Source: Aliarcobacter butzleri (lineage in GTDB: Bacteria > Campylobacterota > Campylobacteria > Campylobacterales > Arcobacteraceae). Taken from it: a stretch of 22,485 nucleotides of DNA. The stretch lies in NCBI GenBank assembly GCA_012522985.1, contig JAAYJJ010000114.1, positions 1 to 22,485 on the forward strand, in the 5' to 3' direction. The stretch's first letter is position 1; every line of letters starts with the position of its first letter. The translations under genes were made by a program, and so were the position numbers. Below are positions 13,798 through 22,485 of the stretch, piece by piece. The notes under the pieces are model-generated. The model searched no databases, was not told the origin of the DNA, and saw nothing but the letters and a program-made list of their open reading frames with translations.

Positions 13798-15222
13798 TTA
13801 TTTTGTTAAGTTTTTTAAAAATTCTATAGCAAGTCTCACCCCTGCTCCACTTGCTCCATAAGGGTTATATCCCCAAGCTTTTTCTACATATGCTGGTCCT
13901 GCTATATCAAGATGTAGCCATTTGTTTTTGTTTTCTTCATATATAAACTTATCCAAAAACAACCCTGCTGTTATTGCCCCACCATATCTACTTGAACTAA
14001 TATTGCAAATATCAGCTATCTCACTTTTTAGTAGTTTTGGTAAATATCTATTAAAAGGCAATATCCCTACTAACTCCCCACTACTATTTGAAGAGTCTAA
14101 AATCTTCTCTTTTAGTTTATCACTATGCCCCATAACTCCAGTAGTGTACTCTCCAAGTGCTACTACACAAGCACCTGTTAATGTAGCAAAATCAAGTATA
14201 TAATCAACATCTTTAATATTATCTTGTGCATAACATAGACAATCAGCTAAAACAAGCCTACCCTCAGCGTCAGTGTTTTTTACCTCTATAGTAGTTCCAT
14301 TTTTAGCTATTAAAATATCATCAGGCTTATATGCATCACCACCTATCATATTTTCTACTGCTCCTATTATACCATGAACTTCTATACAAAGACCTAAATT
14401 AGATATAGCACTCATAATTCCTAGTACCGCACTACCACCACTTTTATCTGCTTTCATACTTACCATAAAATCACTAGGTTTTAAACTAAGTCCACCACTA
14501 TCATAAGTAAGCCCTTTACCTACTAAAACTACCTTTGCTTTTGGATTTTTTGGTTTATGTACTAAGTGGATTAGTTTTGGTTTATGCCTACTAGCCCTAG
14601 AGACTGCTAACATAGCTCCCATACCATTTTGTTCTAAATACTTTTCATCATAAACTTTACACTCCAAACTACTCTCTTTTGCCATAGTAAGAGCAAAAGA
14701 AGCCATAACATCTGGATAAAAATCCTCTGGTGGGGTATTTACTATATCCCTTACCATATTGACTGTTTTAGATACTTTTATAGTTTGTGTAAGCTTTTCT
14801 TGAATCTCTTTTGTTACTTTTGAAATAGCCAATACAATATCAAGTTTAGTTTTTTCTTCTTTTTTTGTTTTGTATTTATCAAAACTATAACTTCCAAGTA
14901 TAACGCCCTCTGCAAAAGCTGTTATATACTTTTCACTATCTTTATCTATCTCTATTTTTATTTTTTTATATTTTGTTTTGATAAGTTTTTTAATCATAGC
15001 TGATGAAGATATTTTAATACTCTCAAAATCTTTTTTTTCACATCCTATGATAAGTTTTTTTGACTCGGCTAACAATGCTATCTCTTCATCTTCACCCTTA
15101 AATCCAATATCTTTTAAAATATTCTCTTCTTCAAGTTCATCTGTTTTTTTATTAAATACATATATTACTTCTAAATCACTCTCTATTTTTTTATATTTAT
15201 CATCACTTAAAACAATATTCAC
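13798..15222 (-). CDS. pepA: Leucyl aminopeptidase (peptidase M17)
   Basis: This 474-residue two-metal aminopeptidase removes N-terminal residues from peptides in the cytoplasm. The C-terminal catalytic domain shows GKGLTYDSGGLSLKPS, MKADKSGGSAV and the signature NTDAEGRLVLADCL, which together hold the metal-binding aspartates, glutamate and lysine. MKADKSGG differs from the common MK-x-DM-x-G form, but the ligand positions are kept. The N-terminal third is a poorly conserved M17 macrodomain-like region, rich in lysine. The start is GTG, overlapping the dedA TGA by 4 bases (GTGA), so the two are translationally coupled. It lies between dedA and ychF in a housekeeping transcript. Confidence 0.95.
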   Translation of the reverse strand: MNIVLSDDKYKKIESDLEVIYVFNKKTDELEEENILKDIGFKGEDEEIALLAESKKLIIGCEKKDFESIKISSSAMIKKLIKTKYKKIKIEIDKDSEKYITAFAEGVILGSYSFDKYKTKKEEKTKLDIVLAISKVTKEIQEKLTQTIKVSKTVNMVRDIVNTPPEDFYPDVMASFALTMAKESSLECKVYDEKYLEQNGMGAMLAVSRASRHKPKLIHLVHKPKNPKAKVVLVGKGLTYDSGGLSLKPSDFMVSMKADKSGGSAVLGIMSAISNLGLCIEVHGIIGAVENMIGGDAYKPDDILIAKNGTTIEVKNTDAEGRLVLADCLCYAQDNIKDVDYILDFATLTGACVVALGEYTTGVMGHSDKLKEKILDSSNSSGELVGILPFNRYLPKLLKSEIADICNISSSRYGGAITAGLFLDKFIYEENKNKWLHLDIAGPAYVEKAWGYNPYGASGAGVRLAIEFLKNLTK

Positions 15223-15914
15223 ACCATCTCCTTTTCTTTATTTTGCATTTTTTTTGTAACTCTATTTAGATAATAGATAATACTTCCTGCTATAATTATA
15301 GCAAAAGGTACAGCATAATACCAATAATCTTTCATTTTTTCAAGTATATATAAAATCTGCTCACCAAAATACCATGTTGGCAAAATAGTAACAGTAGCCC
15401 AAATCCATGCACTTATTAGGTTGATAATAGCAAATTTTTTAGCATCAAATTTAGTTAATCCTATAGATATAGGGATAATTGTCCTCATTCCATACATATA
15501 TCGTTGAATAAATATTATAGGCCATCCATATTTTTGCAACATCAAATGTGCTAGTGCAAATTTTCTTTTTTGAGATGTTAGGTGTTTATTTATATATTTT
15601 TGATTATATCTTCCTGTATAAAAATAGATCTGATCTCCTGCAAAGCCACCAAGTCCAGCTATAAAAATAGCCATAGGAAGATTCATGTCTCCCGTGTGAC
15701 ACAAAAGCCCAGCCATAATAAGCCCCATTTCACCCTCTAAGATACTCCAAGCAAAAAGTATTATATATCCTTGTTCTTGTAAAAGATATTTAAGTTTTTC
15801 TTCAAAACCACTAACAGGAGCATTATATAAATCAATACCTACAAATATAGCAAAAGCTATAACTGCTATAAAAATCAACTTACCAGAATGGTTTAAAAAT
15901 AGATTCTTTAACAT
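15219..15914 (-). CDS. DedA/VTT-family membrane protein
   Basis: The protein has 231 residues. It has an N-terminal hydrophobic helix (about 12-28) and further membrane or re-entrant segments near 48-105, 138-160 and 165-220. It carries the DedA pattern: EGEMGLIMAG, GGFAGDQIYFYTGRY and FIQRYMYGMRTIIPISIGL, with the conserved arginine and glycine residues. DedA proteins support envelope integrity and some act as undecaprenyl-phosphate or phospholipid flippases; the subtype here cannot be told from sequence alone. Its ATG follows the trpB stop with no gap and its end overlaps pepA. Confidence 0.88.
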   Translation of the reverse strand: MLKNLFLNHSGKLIFIAVIAFAIFVGIDLYNAPVSGFEEKLKYLLQEQGYIILFAWSILEGEMGLIMAGLLCHTGDMNLPMAIFIAGLGGFAGDQIYFYTGRYNQKYINKHLTSQKRKFALAHLMLQKYGWPIIFIQRYMYGMRTIIPISIGLTKFDAKKFAIINLISAWIWATVTILPTWYFGEQILYILEKMKDYWYYAVPFAIIIAGSIIYYLNRVTKKMQNKEKEMV

Positions 15915-17123
15915 TTAGTCAAACTTTAATATATTTTTTGCTTGAATCATATCCTTATCACCTCTACCACTTAGATTGACTATAATAGTTTTGTTTTTTA
16001 GCTTTTCTTTTGCTTTTAAAAGATATGCTATAGCATGAGCTGATTCAAAAGCGGGAATAATACCTTCTATTCTACTAAGCCATACAAAAGCCTCCATAGC
16101 TTCATCATCAGTTATACTATCATAACTAACAGTTCCCAAATCTCTATGGTAGCTATGCTCTGGTCCAATACCAGGGTAGTCAAGTCCAGCACTTATACTA
16201 TGAGCTTCAAGTACTTGCCCATCCTCATCTTGAAGTAGATAGCTACATTGCCCATGAAGTATCCCTGGACTTCCTTTGGCTAGTGATGCACCATGCTTAT
16301 TTGTATCAAGTCCAAGCCCACCAGCTTCTATACCTATGCACTCTACCTCTTCATCTTCTAAAAAGTGACTAAATATCCCTATAGCATTACTTCCACCACC
16401 TATACAGGCTACTACCTTATCTGGTAGTTTACCTTCAAGATCTAATATTTGGCTTCTAGCCTCCCATCCTATTATTGATTGGAAATCTCTTACCATCATA
16501 GGGTATGGATGAGGACCAGCTACTGTTCCTATAACATAAAAAGTATCTCTAGCATTTGTAACCCAATGCCTTATAGCATCGTTCATAGCATCTTTTAGTG
16601 TCATGCTTCCACTTTCTACTGCATTGACCTTAGCACCTAAAAGCTTCATTCTAAAGACATTTAACTCTTGTCTTTTAACATCTTTTGCACCCATAAAGAC
16701 TGTACACTCTAGCCCCAAAAGTGCAGCAACCGTTGCTGTTGCCACACCATGCTGACCTGCACCTGTTTCAGCTATTATCTTTGTTTTACCTAACCTTTTA
16801 GCCAAAAGTCCTTGAGCTATAACATTATTTATTTTATGAGCTCCTGTATGGTTTAGATCCTCTCTTTTTAGATAGATCTTAGCACCTAGCTCTTTACTTG
16901 CATTGGCTGCATAATAAAGTGGATTTGGTCTTCCTACATAATCTTTTAGAAGTATATTAACCTCAGCCCAAAACTCTTTATCAAATCTATATTTATAATA
17001 CTCTTTTTCCAAATCCAATAATGCTGGCATAAGTGTTTCTGGGACATATCGTCCACCAAAAATACCAAAATGCCCTATCTTATCTGGATCAAATTTTGAA
17101 GGTTTTGGGATATAGTTATTCAT
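15915..17123 (-). CDS. trpB: Tryptophan synthase beta chain
   Basis: TrpB joins indole and serine to make tryptophan using pyridoxal phosphate. The 402-residue protein carries HTGAHKINN with the PLP lysine at K97, the glycine-rich GGGSNAIG phosphate loop, [13 protein letters not shown] and ECIGIEAGG. The N-terminus ([14 protein letters not shown]) is of the TrpB1 type that normally works with TrpA. No trpA or other trp gene lies in the window; the gene sits alone between apt and dedA. The ATG start is preceded by GAGG. An orphan trpB may pair with a TrpA encoded elsewhere or salvage indole (inference). Confidence 0.96.
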   Translation of the reverse strand: MNNYIPKPSKFDPDKIGHFGIFGGRYVPETLMPALLDLEKEYYKYRFDKEFWAEVNILLKDYVGRPNPLYYAANASKELGAKIYLKREDLNHTGAHKINNVIAQGLLAKRLGKTKIIAETGAGQHGVATATVAALLGLECTVFMGAKDVKRQELNVFRMKLLGAKVNAVESGSMTLKDAMNDAIRHWVTNARDTFYVIGTVAGPHPYPMMVRDFQSIIGWEARSQILDLEGKLPDKVVACIGGGSNAIGIFSHFLEDEEVECIGIEAGGLGLDTNKHGASLAKGSPGILHGQCSYLLQDEDGQVLEAHSISAGLDYPGIGPEHSYHRDLGTVSYDSITDDEAMEAFVWLSRIEGIIPAFESAHAIAYLLKAKEKLKNKTIIVNLSGRGDKDMIQAKNILKFD

Positions 17124-17141
17124 CTGCTTTTCCTCTGTTAT

Positions 17142-17690
17142 TTAAATATCCAATATCGTATATACTGGTGATAGTTCTTCTACCTTTTTTTTGCCATCTA
17201 AAAATGTAAGATTTATTATAAAACAACTCTCCACTATTTTAGCTTTTGTATCTTCTATAAGTTTAACACTAGCTCTTGCTGTACCACCAGTAGCAATTAA
17301 GTCATCAATAAGTAAAACTCTAGCACCTATTTTTTTTTCAAATGCATCAAGATGTATCTCAACTTCATCAAAACCATACTCTAATTCATACTTTTCACAT
17401 ATGGTAGCACTTGGTAGTTTGCCTTTTTTTCTAATAGGCACAAAACCTATTTGTAGCCTTGCAGCTAGTGCTGCTCCAAAGATAAATCCTCTACTTTCTA
17501 TACCTGCTATATAATCAAGATCTTGATCTTTGTATCTATCTTCTAAATGATCTAAAAGCATATTAAAAGCTTGTTTATTATTTAATAATGTTGTAATATC
17601 TCTAAAAACTATCCCCTTTTTTGGAAAGTTTTCTATGCTTCTTATACTATCGTTTATAAATCTTTTTTTCTCTTGACTTAGTTCTTTCAT
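17142..17690 (-). CDS. apt: Adenine phosphoribosyltransferase
   Basis: Apt salvages adenine to AMP using PRPP. The 182-residue protein has the type I phosphoribosyltransferase fold: [15 protein letters not shown] near the N-terminus, the ESRGF loop, and the PRPP motif [14 protein letters not shown] at about 125-138. Length is typical. It lies 9 bp downstream of gmhA and 18 bp upstream of trpB, without a visible promoter in either gap, so it is probably a passenger in the heptose transcript. Confidence 0.95.
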   Translation of the reverse strand: MKELSQEKKRFINDSIRSIENFPKKGIVFRDITTLLNNKQAFNMLLDHLEDRYKDQDLDYIAGIESRGFIFGAALAARLQIGFVPIRKKGKLPSATICEKYELEYGFDEVEIHLDAFEKKIGARVLLIDDLIATGGTARASVKLIEDTKAKIVESCFIINLTFLDGKKKVEELSPVYTILDI

Positions 17691-17699
17691 TTTTTTCCT

Positions 17700-18266
17700 T
17701 TAAGATAGGTTGTTATCTACACATTGACAAATAGTATGCCCTATAAGTATATGCATCTCTTGGATTCTTGGAGTATCTTGATCACTTACAACTATATTTA
17801 AATCACATATATCATTCATAGCTCCACCATCTCTACCACTAAGTCCTATAGTTACACAACCCATCTCATTTGCTACCTTTAGAGCATTGATTACATTTTG
17901 GCTATTTCCACTTGTACTAATACCTATAACTACATCACCCTCACTAGCTAAAGCTTCTACTTGTCTATCAAAAACTCTATCATACCCAAAGTCATTGCCA
18001 ATAGCAGTCAATGCACTTGTATCAGTTGTAAGAGCAATAGCAGGTAGTCCTTTTCTTGTTGTTTTATATCTTCCTGTTAGCTCTGCAGCGATATGTTGTG
18101 CATCTGCTGCACTTCCACCATTGCCACAAAGTAAGATTTTATTGCCATTTTTTAGTGCATCAACAACTATTTCTGAAGCATTTGCTACTGTAGTTTCTAG
18201 TTTTGGCAAAACCTCTTGAACACTTTTGATATGTAAATCAAACTCTTTTTTTACCGCTTCTAACAT
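17700..18266 (-). CDS. gmhA: Sedoheptulose-7-phosphate isomerase
   Basis: GmhA catalyses the first step of heptose synthesis, sedoheptulose 7-phosphate to D-glycero-D-manno-heptose 7-phosphate. The 188-residue SIS-domain protein has [19 protein letters not shown], with the AQH and E residues expected to bind zinc, [15 protein letters not shown] for phosphate binding, and the C-terminal [13 protein letters not shown] with the remaining zinc ligands. The ATG overlaps the end of hldE by 7 bases. With HldE, GmhB and HldD it makes the activated heptose for the LPS inner core. Confidence 0.96.
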   Translation of the reverse strand: MLEAVKKEFDLHIKSVQEVLPKLETTVANASEIVVDALKNGNKILLCGNGGSAADAQHIAAELTGRYKTTRKGLPAIALTTDTSALTAIGNDFGYDRVFDRQVEALASEGDVVIGISTSGNSQNVINALKVANEMGCVTIGLSGRDGGAMNDICDLNIVVSDQDTPRIQEMHILIGHTICQCVDNNLS

Positions 18267-19678
18267 AGATTTCCTTTTATTTTTGCTATTGTATTTGTTG
18301 TACTCTTACCATCAATAAACTCTATAAGTTTTAACTCTTCAACCAAATCAGCTCCTACTACATCTTTGCCTTTATAATCAGCACCCTTAACCAAAATATG
18401 TGGTTTTAAAGCTTTAATAAGCTCATAAGGAGTATCTTCTTCAAATATCACTACATAATCTACACTTTCCAAAGCTGCTAGTACAAAAGCCCTGTCTTCT
18501 TCACTGTTGATTGGTCTATCTTCACCCTTTAGTCTTTTGACACTACTATCAGAGTTAAGTCCAAGAACTAAAATATCACCTTGAGACTTAGCTTTATCTA
18601 GATAGCTTACATGTCCACGATGTAATATATCAAAACAACCATTTGTAAAAACTATTTTTTTATTTTTAGTTTTAAGATTTGATATAATTTTTATCATTTC
18701 ATCTTTTGTTTTGATATGTGATTCTGGACCACTTTTGTGCAAAGAGTATCTATAAGCTTCTATCTCTTCTAGTGTAGCTGTAGCACTTCCTACCTTACTT
18801 ACTACAACTCCAGCTGCTAAGTTGGCAAACTCTACACTTTCATATATATCTTTACCCAATGCAGTCATATATCCCAAACTTGCCAAAACTGTATCTCCAG
18901 CACCTGTAACATCAAAAACCTCTTTTGCAACAGTAGGCTTAATACTTAATTTATCATCATATATAGCTATTCCATCTTCACTTAAGGTTATAAGTGAAAC
19001 TCCCAAATCTAGCTCATTTTTAAGTTTTGTTATAGCTGTAAGTAACATCTCTTTTGAGTTTATTTCTATATTTGTAGCTAAACTTGCCTCTTTTTTATTT
19101 GGAGTTAGAAGGTAGGCATTTGCATATTTGCTATAATCACTCCCTTTTGGATCTATTAAAACCTTTTTATTATGCTTATTTGCCAAATCAATAATATCTT
19201 TTGTAAGAGTATTTGTTAGCACTCCTTTACCATAATCAGAAAGCAAAATCACATCAATACTATCTATTGTTTTAGTAAGATTATTTTTTATCTTATCTAT
19301 AGACTCTTGCGAAATAGGATCTTTTGACTCTTTATCATATCTTACAACTTGTTGGTTTGAGACTAAAATCCTACTTTTTTTGCTTGTTTTTCTGTTTTTT
19401 TGAGTAGATAAAAGAGTCTTAACTTCAAGACTTCTTAGCATAGATTCTAGTTCTCTACCAGCCTCATCATCACCTATTACACTAAGTACTACTACATTAG
19501 CTCCTAAAGATACTAGGTTATTTACTACATTACCTGCTCCACCTAAAAGTGTAGTCTCTTTTTTTACATCTACAACTTGAACAGGAGCTTCTGGCGAAAT
19601 CCTATCACAACTCCCCCATAAATAGTGATCTATCATAAGATCACCTATTACACATATATTTACCTCTTTATTTGGCAT
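18260..19678 (-). CDS. hldE: Bifunctional heptose-7-phosphate kinase / heptose-1-phosphate adenylyltransferase
   Basis: HldE carries two activities. The N-terminal PfkB-type sugar kinase (about 1-315) shows [23 protein letters not shown] and the ATP/anion-hole motif [11 protein letters not shown]; it phosphorylates heptose 7-phosphate at C1. The C-terminal nucleotidyltransferase (about 335-472) shows [17 protein letters not shown] with the HxGH motif and [13 protein letters not shown]; it adds AMP. The fused form is the usual one. I chose the ATG at 19678 (472 residues) because GAGG lies 6 bases upstream; an in-frame ATG at 19693 with AAGG upstream is possible. It overlaps the end of hldD by 11 bp and the start of gmhA by 7 bp. 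Confidence 0.96.
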   Translation of the reverse strand: MPNKEVNICVIGDLMIDHYLWGSCDRISPEAPVQVVDVKKETTLLGGAGNVVNNLVSLGANVVVLSVIGDDEAGRELESMLRSLEVKTLLSTQKNRKTSKKSRILVSNQQVVRYDKESKDPISQESIDKIKNNLTKTIDSIDVILLSDYGKGVLTNTLTKDIIDLANKHNKKVLIDPKGSDYSKYANAYLLTPNKKEASLATNIEINSKEMLLTAITKLKNELDLGVSLITLSEDGIAIYDDKLSIKPTVAKEVFDVTGAGDTVLASLGYMTALGKDIYESVEFANLAAGVVVSKVGSATATLEEIEAYRYSLHKSGPESHIKTKDEMIKIISNLKTKNKKIVFTNGCFDILHRGHVSYLDKAKSQGDILVLGLNSDSSVKRLKGEDRPINSEEDRAFVLAALESVDYVVIFEEDTPYELIKALKPHILVKGADYKGKDVVGADLVEELKLIEFIDGKSTTNTIAKIKGNLC

Positions 19679-20684
19679 TTTTAACCTCAGCATCAAAAAG
19701 CCTTTTTATCTCTTTGATATACTCTTTTATCCCATCTTCTAGCTCAAACCTAGGCTTAAATTCAAGCTCTTTTATGGTTTTGTCTATATTTGCTTGAGTA
19801 AAAAACTGATATTGTCCTACAAAAGGGTTTGGAATATACTCTGTTTGATAAGTCGTTCCTAACTCTTGCTGTAAAATATCTGCAATATCTTGAAAGCTTC
19901 TAGCCTTACCTGTACCTACATTGTATACTCCACTTTTTTTAGCAACTGCGGCTTTAATATTGGCTTGAATAACATCTTCTATATAGATAAAGTCTCTTAG
20001 TATTTTATCACTTCCCTCAAAAAGCTTAGGAGCATTACCACATAAGAGTTGATGTCCAAACTGTACCACTGTTGAGGCTGTTTTGTTTTTGTAAAATTCT
20101 CTTTTACCATATACATTGAAGTATCTTAAACCCACTATATCTATAGGAAGCTCTTTTTTGATATATGAATTTGCTAGTTTATCCATCATCAGTTTACTAA
20201 AACCATATACATTATTTGGGCTTTCATATCCAATATCAAACACATCACTATCACCATAAGTAGCAGCACTACTTGCATAGATCATATTTGCTTTATGTTT
20301 AATAGCTATTTTTAGCAAATCTTCAAAAGCATTGACATTGGTTTGTATCATAAGATCTTGCTCACTTGCTGTTGTATCACTAATAGCAGCCTCATGAAAA
20401 ATATAATCAAACTTATAGCTAGTTTCTAGCTCTTTTAATAAAGCCTTATCATTGATATCACCACTTATTACAATACCTTCAAAACCTATTAGGTTTTTAA
20501 AATGCCCAAAACTCTTTAAATTGCCATTACTTAGAAACTTATCACTTCTAAAAAGATCTAAAACCACTATTTTGGCTTTTGGATAGCTTTCTTGAAAATA
20601 AAAAGCAAGATTGCTACCTATAAAACCTGCTCCACCTGTTATTAGGATTGTTTTATTGTTAAAACTCTTTTTTGTATATTTCAT
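19668..20684 (-). CDS. hldD: ADP-L-glycero-D-manno-heptose 6-epimerase
   Basis: HldD is the last enzyme of the pathway; it inverts C6 of ADP-D-glycero-heptose to give the L-glycero form used by heptosyltransferases. The 338-residue extended short-chain dehydrogenase has the NAD(P) motif TGGAGFIGSNL, YASSAATYG with the active-site serine region, NNVYGFSKLMMD with the catalytic tyrosine and lysine, and YFNVYGKREFYK. The ATG is preceded by GGAAG at 6 to 7 bases. A TATAAT box in the 45-bp gap after gmhB suggests that this gene starts its own transcript, continuing through hldE and gmhA. Confidence 0.96.
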   Translation of the reverse strand: MKYTKKSFNNKTILITGGAGFIGSNLAFYFQESYPKAKIVVLDLFRSDKFLSNGNLKSFGHFKNLIGFEGIVISGDINDKALLKELETSYKFDYIFHEAAISDTTASEQDLMIQTNVNAFEDLLKIAIKHKANMIYASSAATYGDSDVFDIGYESPNNVYGFSKLMMDKLANSYIKKELPIDIVGLRYFNVYGKREFYKNKTASTVVQFGHQLLCGNAPKLFEGSDKILRDFIYIEDVIQANIKAAVAKKSGVYNVGTGKARSFQDIADILQQELGTTYQTEYIPNPFVGQYQFFTQANIDKTIKELEFKPRFELEDGIKEYIKEIKRLFDAEVKNAK

Positions 20685-20711
20685 ATTGTACTTCCACTCT
20701 TATTTGAGTTT

Positions 20712-20717
20712 ATTATA
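20712..20717 (-). promoter_or_regulatory. -10 box (TATAAT) for the hldD-hldE-gmhA transcript
   Basis: The minus strand reads TTTTTAGTTATAATAAAC in the 45-bp gap between gmhB and hldD, a perfect TATAAT with a T-rich tract upstream. Part of that tract is inside the gmhB 3' end. A start near 20705 gives a leader of about 20 nt. Confidence 0.6.
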
Positions 20718-20729
20718 ACTAAAAATTGA

Positions 20730-21254
20730 TTATTCTTTGATTATATTTGGGATATCTTTTATAGAATCAATGATAAAATCAGCATTTACCTCTTTTTCAT
20801 CAAAACTATGACCACTTTTTACTATTACACTAAGCCCTATTTTTGCATTTTTGGCACACTTTATATCACTTATTTTATCTCCTATTAAGATACTTTGAGC
20901 AAGATCAATATCAAACTCTTTTAGTGCATCATCTATCATACCAGTTTTTGGTTTACGACAACTGCAATTATCATTTGGACCGTGTGGACAAAAATAGAGT
21001 TTTTCTATTTTTACCCCTTTTTTACTAAACTCATCCATCATCCAAGAACTAAGTTTGTTAAACTCATCTAAGCTATAATACCCTCTTGCTATACCACTTT
21101 GATTTGTAATAATAAAAAGCTTATATCCAAGCTTTTGTAAATAAATAACACTTTCAAAAACACCATCTATAAACTCAAACTCTTCTATTTTATATAGATA
21201 CTCTTTTTCTATATTGATAACACCATCTCTATCTAAAAATACTGCTTTTCCCAT
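20730..21254 (-). CDS. gmhB: D-glycero-D-manno-heptose 1,7-bisphosphate 7-phosphatase
   Basis: GmhB removes the C7 phosphate between the two HldE steps. The 174-residue HAD-family phosphatase has the nucleophile motif FLDRDGVIN with D8 and D10, ITNQSG as the second motif, and LIGDKISDIKCA as the acidic motif. The CPHGPNDNCSCRKP segment supplies three cysteines and one histidine for the structural zinc found in this family. The ATG start has a weak AAGAAGAG ribosome-binding site. It stands just upstream of hldD and diverges from the CorC-family gene. The anomeric preference (beta for LPS, alpha for S-layer heptose) cannot be read directly; the hld neighbours favour beta. Confidence 0.95.
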   Translation of the reverse strand: MGKAVFLDRDGVINIEKEYLYKIEEFEFIDGVFESVIYLQKLGYKLFIITNQSGIARGYYSLDEFNKLSSWMMDEFSKKGVKIEKLYFCPHGPNDNCSCRKPKTGMIDDALKEFDIDLAQSILIGDKISDIKCAKNAKIGLSVIVKSGHSFDEKEVNADFIIDSIKDIPNIIKE

Positions 21255-21279
21255 CTAAGACTCTTCTTTTTTTATATAT

Positions 21280-21285
21280 AATATA
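21280..21285 (-). promoter_or_regulatory. Possible -10 box (TATATT) for gmhB
   Basis: The minus strand reads ATGGTATATTATATATAAA in the 75-bp divergent gap. Several overlapping AT hexamers could serve. On the plus strand TAAAAT at 21298-21303 is a possible -10 for the CorC-family gene. Both are weak because of base composition. Confidence 0.35.
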
Positions 21286-21329
21286 CCATAATTATGTTAA
21301 AATCATTAACTTTTATGTAAGGATTAGGC

Positions 21330-22485
21330 TTGGAACTTTTTATATTATTCTTTTTAATTTTATTATCTGGAATCTTCTCTGGTAGTGAAATAGCCCTTGT
21401 TAGCTTAAATGATGCAAAACTTAAGGCACTTTTAGATAGAAAAGTCAAAAATGCCCAAACTATAGCAAAACTCAAAAAAAACCCACATAAAATGATAATA
21501 ACTATTTTATTAGGTAATAATATAGTCAATATTTTAGCATCTGTTATAGCAACTGTTTGGACTACAGAGCAGTTTGGTAATGAATACCTTGGATATGCTA
21601 CTGGGATTTTAACCTTTGTTTTACTTATATTTGGAGAGATCTACCCAAAGGTTTTAGCACAAAATCATGCTGTTTTATTTGCACAACTAACTGCACATTT
21701 TTTGCTTATTATTCAGTTTATTTTCTTTCCTATTATAATCATCTTAGAGTACATCATCAAAATTGCAAATAAAAGTAGCAAAAAAAATAAACTTAGCAAA
21801 ATCTCTGAAGCAAAAGCTATGATAGGTATAGTAAAAGAAAGCGGTGATATAGAAGAAAATATTGAAAAAATGATCTATAATGCTATAGATTTTGATACAA
21901 AATGTGTAGTAGAGATTATGACTCCTAAAAATCAAATCATATCAATAGACTCAAAGGCTACTATGGATGAGCTTCAAGAGCTTTTTATAAAGAGTATGAA
22001 ATCAAAAATAGTAGTCTATAAAAAAGATCCAAATAATATAATAGGTATAGTAAATAGTAAAATGTTTATAAACTCTTTAAATCAAAAAAAGATCAAACAA
22101 GTAAAAGATATAGAGCTTGATCCACCATTTTTTATAGATCAAAGTCATCAAATAGATGATTTGCTTCTTAGTTTTCAAGAAAGCAAACAAACCATAGCTA
22201 TAATCAAAGAAGATAATGAAGTTTTGGGTATTGTAACTATGGAAAATATCCTAGAAGAGATAGTAGGAGAGATTTTTGATGAGGCACAAAAAGATATCAA
22301 CTTTATTACAAATATTGATAAAAACTGCTTTGATGTAAGATATGATACCCCTATATATGAAATAAGAAAAAAGATAGAAGATTTTGAACTAGATGAACAA
22401 AGATTTAAGTCTATTGAAACACTTTTTTTAGATAGAGTTGATGGAGAGTTTACTAAAGATCAAAAATACTATTTTGAAAACTACC
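21330..22485 (+). CDS. CNNM/CorC-HlyC family membrane transporter-like protein (3' end cut by window)
   Basis: An open frame runs from TTG 21330 to the window edge (385 codons), with no stop. The N-terminal DUF21/CNNM domain (about 1-150) has membrane helices, the LSGIFSGSEIALVSL motif, LLGNNIVNILAS and the conserved GEIYPKVLAQN. A cytoplasmic pair of CBS motifs follows at about 190-310, opening with CVVEIMTPKNQIISID and including VLGIVTMENILEEIVGEIFDE. The beginning of a CorC_HlyC domain comes next. These proteins are linked to magnesium or other cation efflux; older annotation as haemolysin is misleading. The TTG start follows AAGG at 7 bases; no in-frame ATG lies nearby. It diverges from gmhB. 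Confidence 0.9.
   Translation, partial: MELFILFFLILLSGIFSGSEIALVSLNDAKLKALLDRKVKNAQTIAKLKKNPHKMIITILLGNNIVNILASVIATVWTTEQFGNEYLGYATGILTFVLLIFGEIYPKVLAQNHAVLFAQLTAHFLLIIQFIFFPIIIILEYIIKIANKSSKKNKLSKISEAKAMIGIVKESGDIEENIEKMIYNAIDFDTKCVVEIMTPKNQIISIDSKATMDELQELFIKSMKSKIVVYKKDPNNIIGIVNSKMFINSLNQKKIKQVKDIELDPPFFIDQSHQIDDLLLSFQESKQTIAIIKEDNEVLGIVTMENILEEIVGEIFDEAQKDINFITNIDKNCFDVRYDTPIYEIRKKIEDFELDEQRFKSIETLFLDRVDGEFTKDQKYYFENY

Noticed and set aside
14978..15259. Plus-strand open frame opposite pepA
   Set aside because: Serine-rich shadow of a lysine-rich coding stretch on the other strand.
17700..21254. Heptose block as a horizontally acquired surface-polysaccharide island
   Set aside because: Base composition and codon use look the same as flanks, the genes are core LPS enzymes, and no mobile elements or glycosyltransferases are present.
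21272..21529. Minus-strand open frame opposite the CorC-family gene
   Set aside because: The plus strand carries a clear CNNM/CorC protein in the same place; the minus product is a hydrophobic shadow. The same applies to 21744-21935.
21330..22485. Haemolysin gene
   Set aside because: The haemolysin label on CorC/HlyC-type proteins is historical; the domain layout points to a CNNM-type cation-transport-related protein.

Overview
The window is AT-rich (about 30% G+C by eye) chromosomal DNA from a Gram-negative bacterium, most likely a Campylobacterota member (Sulfurimonas/Arcobacter-like; the genus is not resolved). The grounds are the block fabG-acpP-fabF-accA, a heptose (LPS core) block joined to apt-trpB-dedA-pepA-ychF, Sel1-repeat and SprA-type proteins typical of that phylum, TATAAT -10 boxes preceded by T-rich tracts rather than -35 boxes, and several TTG starts with good Shine-Dalgarno sequences. 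I see no insertion sequence, phage, CRISPR array, tRNA or rRNA, and no gene-free stretch over 300 bases. It reads mostly as core genome.

Layout. Positions 1-2207 (minus strand) hold a truncated receiver-GGDEF response regulator, a secreted Sel1-repeat protein and a protoglobin fused to a PsiE-like four-helix membrane domain. A divergent gap of about 110 bp carries a clear FNR-type box, followed on the plus strand by a tail-anchored RMD1/DUF155 protein. The 168-bp gap after it can fold into a long rod with a central bubble and has a TATAAT box in front; it is a candidate small RNA, possibly 6S-like.

Positions 3295-10917 (minus strand) run, in transcription order, moeA-queC-queD-queE-(four-cluster ferredoxin)-fabG, then acpP with its own promoter, a hairpin terminator, then fabF-accA with another promoter. 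This covers molybdenum cofactor insertion, 7-deazaguanine (queuosine precursor) synthesis and type II fatty acid synthesis. The ferredoxin gene abuts queE, a radical SAM enzyme that needs a low-potential electron donor.

Positions 10982-12603 (plus strand) carry an unknown four-helix membrane protein whose stop overlaps the start of rsmE, then a small SprA-like putative metalloprotease with its own consensus promoter. A convergent hairpin separates this group from the next.

Positions 12677-21254 (minus strand) run gmhB, then hldD-hldE-gmhA-apt-trpB-dedA-pepA-ychF, mostly with overlaps or very short gaps. gmhA, hldE, gmhB and hldD together make ADP-L-glycero-beta-D-manno-heptose for the LPS inner core. 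At the right edge (21330 onward, plus strand) is a truncated CNNM/CorC-family membrane protein, diverging from gmhB.

The most interesting signals are the protoglobin-PsiE fusion with an FNR-type box at about -41.5, the structured RNA candidate at about 3115-3275, the ferredoxin beside a QueE with unusual cysteine spacing, and the terminator/promoter pair separating acpP from fabF.
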